Positions 62,202 through 64,000 of a stretch of 64,000 nucleotides of DNA are shown one piece after another; the stretch's first letter is position 1, and each line of letters starts with the position of its first letter. The notes under the pieces were generated by a model that was not told the DNA's origin, ran no database searches, and saw only the letters and a program-made list of their open reading frames with translations. The DNA is from Rhodocytophaga rosea (GTDB taxonomy: Bacteria > Bacteroidota > Bacteroidia > Cytophagales > 172606-1): NCBI RefSeq assembly GCF_010119975.1, contig NZ_CP048222.1:4234501-4298500 (forward strand). Direction: 5' to 3'. The translations under genes and the position numbers were made by a program.

Positions 62202-64000
62202 ATGAACCCCTTACTTAACACTTTTGATACACCCTTTGAAACCATTCCTTTCACCCAGATCCGCAACGAGCATTACTTACCGGCCATACAATCTGCCATT
62301 CAAGAAGCCAAATCTGAAGTTGAACTCATAAAAAACAATCCGGCCGCCCCTGATTTTGCTAACACGATCGAAGCGCTTGAGCATACTGGCAGGAGAGTAA
62401 GTATTGTCTCCGGCGTACTATTCAACCTCAATGTAGCTGAAACCAGTCCTGAACTCATGCAGCTTGCCAGAGAGATTTCTCCGCTGCTTTCTGCCTATTC
62501 TAATGATATTATGCTCGATGAAGTTTTATTTGCCCGCATTGAGCAAGTGTATAGCCAGAAAGAAAGTCTGCATCTGGATACGGAAGAAGCCATGTTGTTA
62601 GATAAAACCTATAAGGGATTTGTCCGGAATGGGGCTGGGTTAAATGCGGCTGATAAAGCCAGGCTACGGGAAATTGATGAGCAATTATCCAGGCTTTCTC
62701 TGCAATTCAGTGAACATGTGTTGAATGAGATTAACGCATACATACTCGAAATTACGGATGCCAAAGATTTAGCTGGTTTACCAGAAAGTGCAATTGCCTT
62801 AGCAGCACAGGCAGCCAGGGAAAAAGGAAAAGAAAATACCTGGATTTTTACATTGCAACTGCCCAGTTATATTCCTTTTATGACCTATGCCGATAATCGC
62901 TCTTTACGTGAACAGCTTTTCAGAGCGTATGCTTCCAGGAATTTTATGGGCGGAGAAAATGATAACCAGGAAATTATTTTACAACTGGTAAAACTGCGGC
63001 ACGAAAGGGCAAACATATTGGGTTTTGAAACCTATGCACAATATGTATTGCAGGAACGAATGGCAGAATCGCCGGTACAAGTAGAAGACTTCCTGAAAAA
63101 TTTGCTTTCACATGCAAAACCGGCCGCTTTACGTGAGTTGCAAGAACTATCTGACTATGCTGCCAGGCTGGGTGGCCCTCAGCCACTGGAACGCTGGGAT
63201 TTTGCCTATTATTCTGAAAAGCTCAAAAAAGAAAAGTTTTCCATTGATAACGAATTGCTGAAACCTTATTTCCAGCTGGAAGATGTGCTGGAAGGCGTAT
63301 TTAAAGTTTCAGGTAAATTATATGGACTATTATATAAGGAGAACCCGGAAATTCCAGTATATCATCCGGATGTAAAAGTATATGAAGTAAGCAATCTGGA
63401 TGGCGGATATGTAGGCTTGCTATATACTGATTTTTTCCCCCGCGCCGGCAAAAAAAGCGGTGCCTGGATGACCTCTTATAAAGGCCAGTTCCGGGAGAAT
63501 GGCATCAATCACCGTCCGCATATTTCTATTGTATGTAATTTTACTAAATCTACTTCTGAGCAACCCTCGCTGCTTACCTTTAATGAAGTGACTACGCTGT
63601 TCCATGAATTTGGCCATGCCTTACATGGGTTATTGGCTGACAGCACCTACGAAAGCTTATCCGGTACCCATGTATACTGGGATTTTGTAGAATTGCCATC
63701 TCAGATTATGGAAAACTGGGTATATGAGAAAGAATGCCTCGATTTGTTTGCACGGCATTATAAAACCGGAGAGAAAATACCTGAACAGTATATACAAAAA
63801 ATAAAGGAAAGCGCTAACTTTTTAGCTGGATATAATGCCGTACGTCAGGTAGGATTAGCCCAGCTGGATATGGCCTGGCATACTACTATACCCAATAGTA
63901 TCATCAGTGTAGGCAATTTTGAACAAGCTGTTTTACAATCTACACAAGTATTACCTCCGGTCGAGAATAGCAATACCAGTTGTTCGTTCAATCATATTTT
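62202..64000 (+). CDS. M3-family oligopeptidase (PrlC/Dcp-like), 3' end outside window
   Basis: The frame opens at ATG 62202 (MNPLLNTFDTPFETIPFTQI) and stays open to the window edge, about 599 codons. It matches the thimet oligopeptidase / oligopeptidase A / peptidyl-dipeptidase family M3: a helical N-terminal region (FANTIEALEHTGRRVSIVSG), AMLLDKTYKGFVRNGAGL, and the zinc motif HEFGHALHG near residue 469. No signal peptide is seen, so it is probably cytoplasmic and degrades short peptides. Family length of about 680-700 aa suggests that some 90 residues lie beyond the right edge. Confidence 0.92.
   Translation, partial: MNPLLNTFDTPFETIPFTQIRNEHYLPAIQSAIQEAKSEVELIKNNPAAPDFANTIEALEHTGRRVSIVSGVLFNLNVAETSPELMQLAREISPLLSAYSNDIMLDEVLFARIEQVYSQKESLHLDTEEAMLLDKTYKGFVRNGAGLNAADKARLREIDEQLSRLSLQFSEHVLNEINAYILEITDAKDLAGLPESAIALAAQAAREKGKENTWIFTLQLPSYIPFMTYADNRSLREQLFRAYASRNFMGGENDNQEIILQLVKLRHERANILGFETYAQYVLQERMAESPVQVEDFLKNLLSHAKPAALRELQELSDYAARLGGPQPLERWDFAYYSEKLKKEKFSIDNELLKPYFQLEDVLEGVFKVSGKLYGLLYKENPEIPVYHPDVKVYEVSNLDGGYVGLLYTDFFPRAGKKSGAWMTSYKGQFRENGINHRPHISIVCNFTKSTSEQPSLLTFNEVTTLFHEFGHALHGLLADSTYESLSGTHVYWDFVELPSQIMENWVYEKECLDLFARHYKTGEKIPEQYIQKIKESANFLAGYNAVRQVGLAQLDMAWHTTIPNSIISVGNFEQAVLQSTQVLPPVENSNTSCSFNHI

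Noticed and set aside
1-64000. tRNA, rRNA, riboswitch or intact insertion sequence
   Set aside because: No cloverleaf, conserved RNA core or intact transposase with terminal repeats was recognised on either strand by eye; a covariance-model scan would be needed to exclude small RNAs.

Overview
The window reads as chromosomal DNA of a Bacteroidota bacterium, most likely a Cytophagales-type gliding or soil organism. The evidence is a T9SS-type C-terminal sorting domain on a secreted metalloprotease, a CBM9/DUF5916 outer-membrane protein, a GH20 hexosaminidase, promoter-like TAnnTTTG elements, moderate-to-low GC with AT-rich spacers, and the typical Bacteroidota arrangement of MacB-like permeases with an NtrC-type two-component pair. 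No rRNA, tRNA, CRISPR array or intact mobile element was recognised. No species assignment is possible by eye.

Layout. 0-5.4 kb: the tail of an unknown gene, a MOFRL glycerate kinase, an SPL-type radical SAM protein, a 36-aa membrane micropeptide, an MpaB-type oxygenase, a DUF6508-like protein, a 7 x 21-bp tandem repeat and a Cys-rich copper-storage (Csp-like) protein. 5.4-15.4 kb: a DUF5916 protein, then a tripartite efflux operon (HlyD adaptor, LolD-like ATPase, MacB-like permease) divergent from an NtrC-type regulator and its histidine kinase; two foldback repeats sit between the operon genes. 15.5-26.2 kb: a SPOR-like protein, an AT-rich gap with clustered DnaA-box-like sequences, and a nucleotide-sugar island (Ugd, Uxs, TviB, GalE, RfbB, TviC, RmlA and a second sugar nucleotidyltransferase) that makes activated sugars but carries no glycosyltransferase, flippase or polymerase. 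26.2-29.0 kb: non-coding DNA with a wrecked IS630-type transposase, a VOC protein and an SDR.

29.0-43.1 kb is the most coherent functional block, a nitric oxide / nitrous oxide module. It holds a Crp/Fnr regulator, a clade II-type (Sec-exported) NosZ, a NosB-like membrane protein, NosL, NosD, NosF and NosY, an NnrS-like membrane protein, a group III truncated haemoglobin, a haem-copper-oxidase-like membrane protein, a DUF2249-ScdA/RIC-hemerythrin fusion, a quinol-type NO reductase and a lipoprotein cytochrome c. Three perfect ATGAT-N4-ATCAT boxes lie in its promoters. Two of them, ahead of nosZ and ahead of the ScdA gene, sit at exactly the same distance from a TAnnTTT(G/A) -7 element. No nitrate or nitrite reductase gene is present in the window.

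43.2-49.1 kb: a ribose-type ABC sugar transporter with a Gfo/Idh/MocA oxidoreductase, interrupted by an SMI1/KNR4-family gene that carries a single in-frame TAA (pseudogene). 49.4-55.8 kb: a GH20 hexosaminidase, a small membrane protein, a lipoprotein and a 1078-aa M43 metalloprotease with PKD-like domains and a sorting signal. 56.3-59.2 kb: MlaE-MlaF-MlaD lipid transport genes. 59.3-64 kb: an SDR, an acyltransferase, a GDSL esterase and an M3 oligopeptidase that runs off the right edge.
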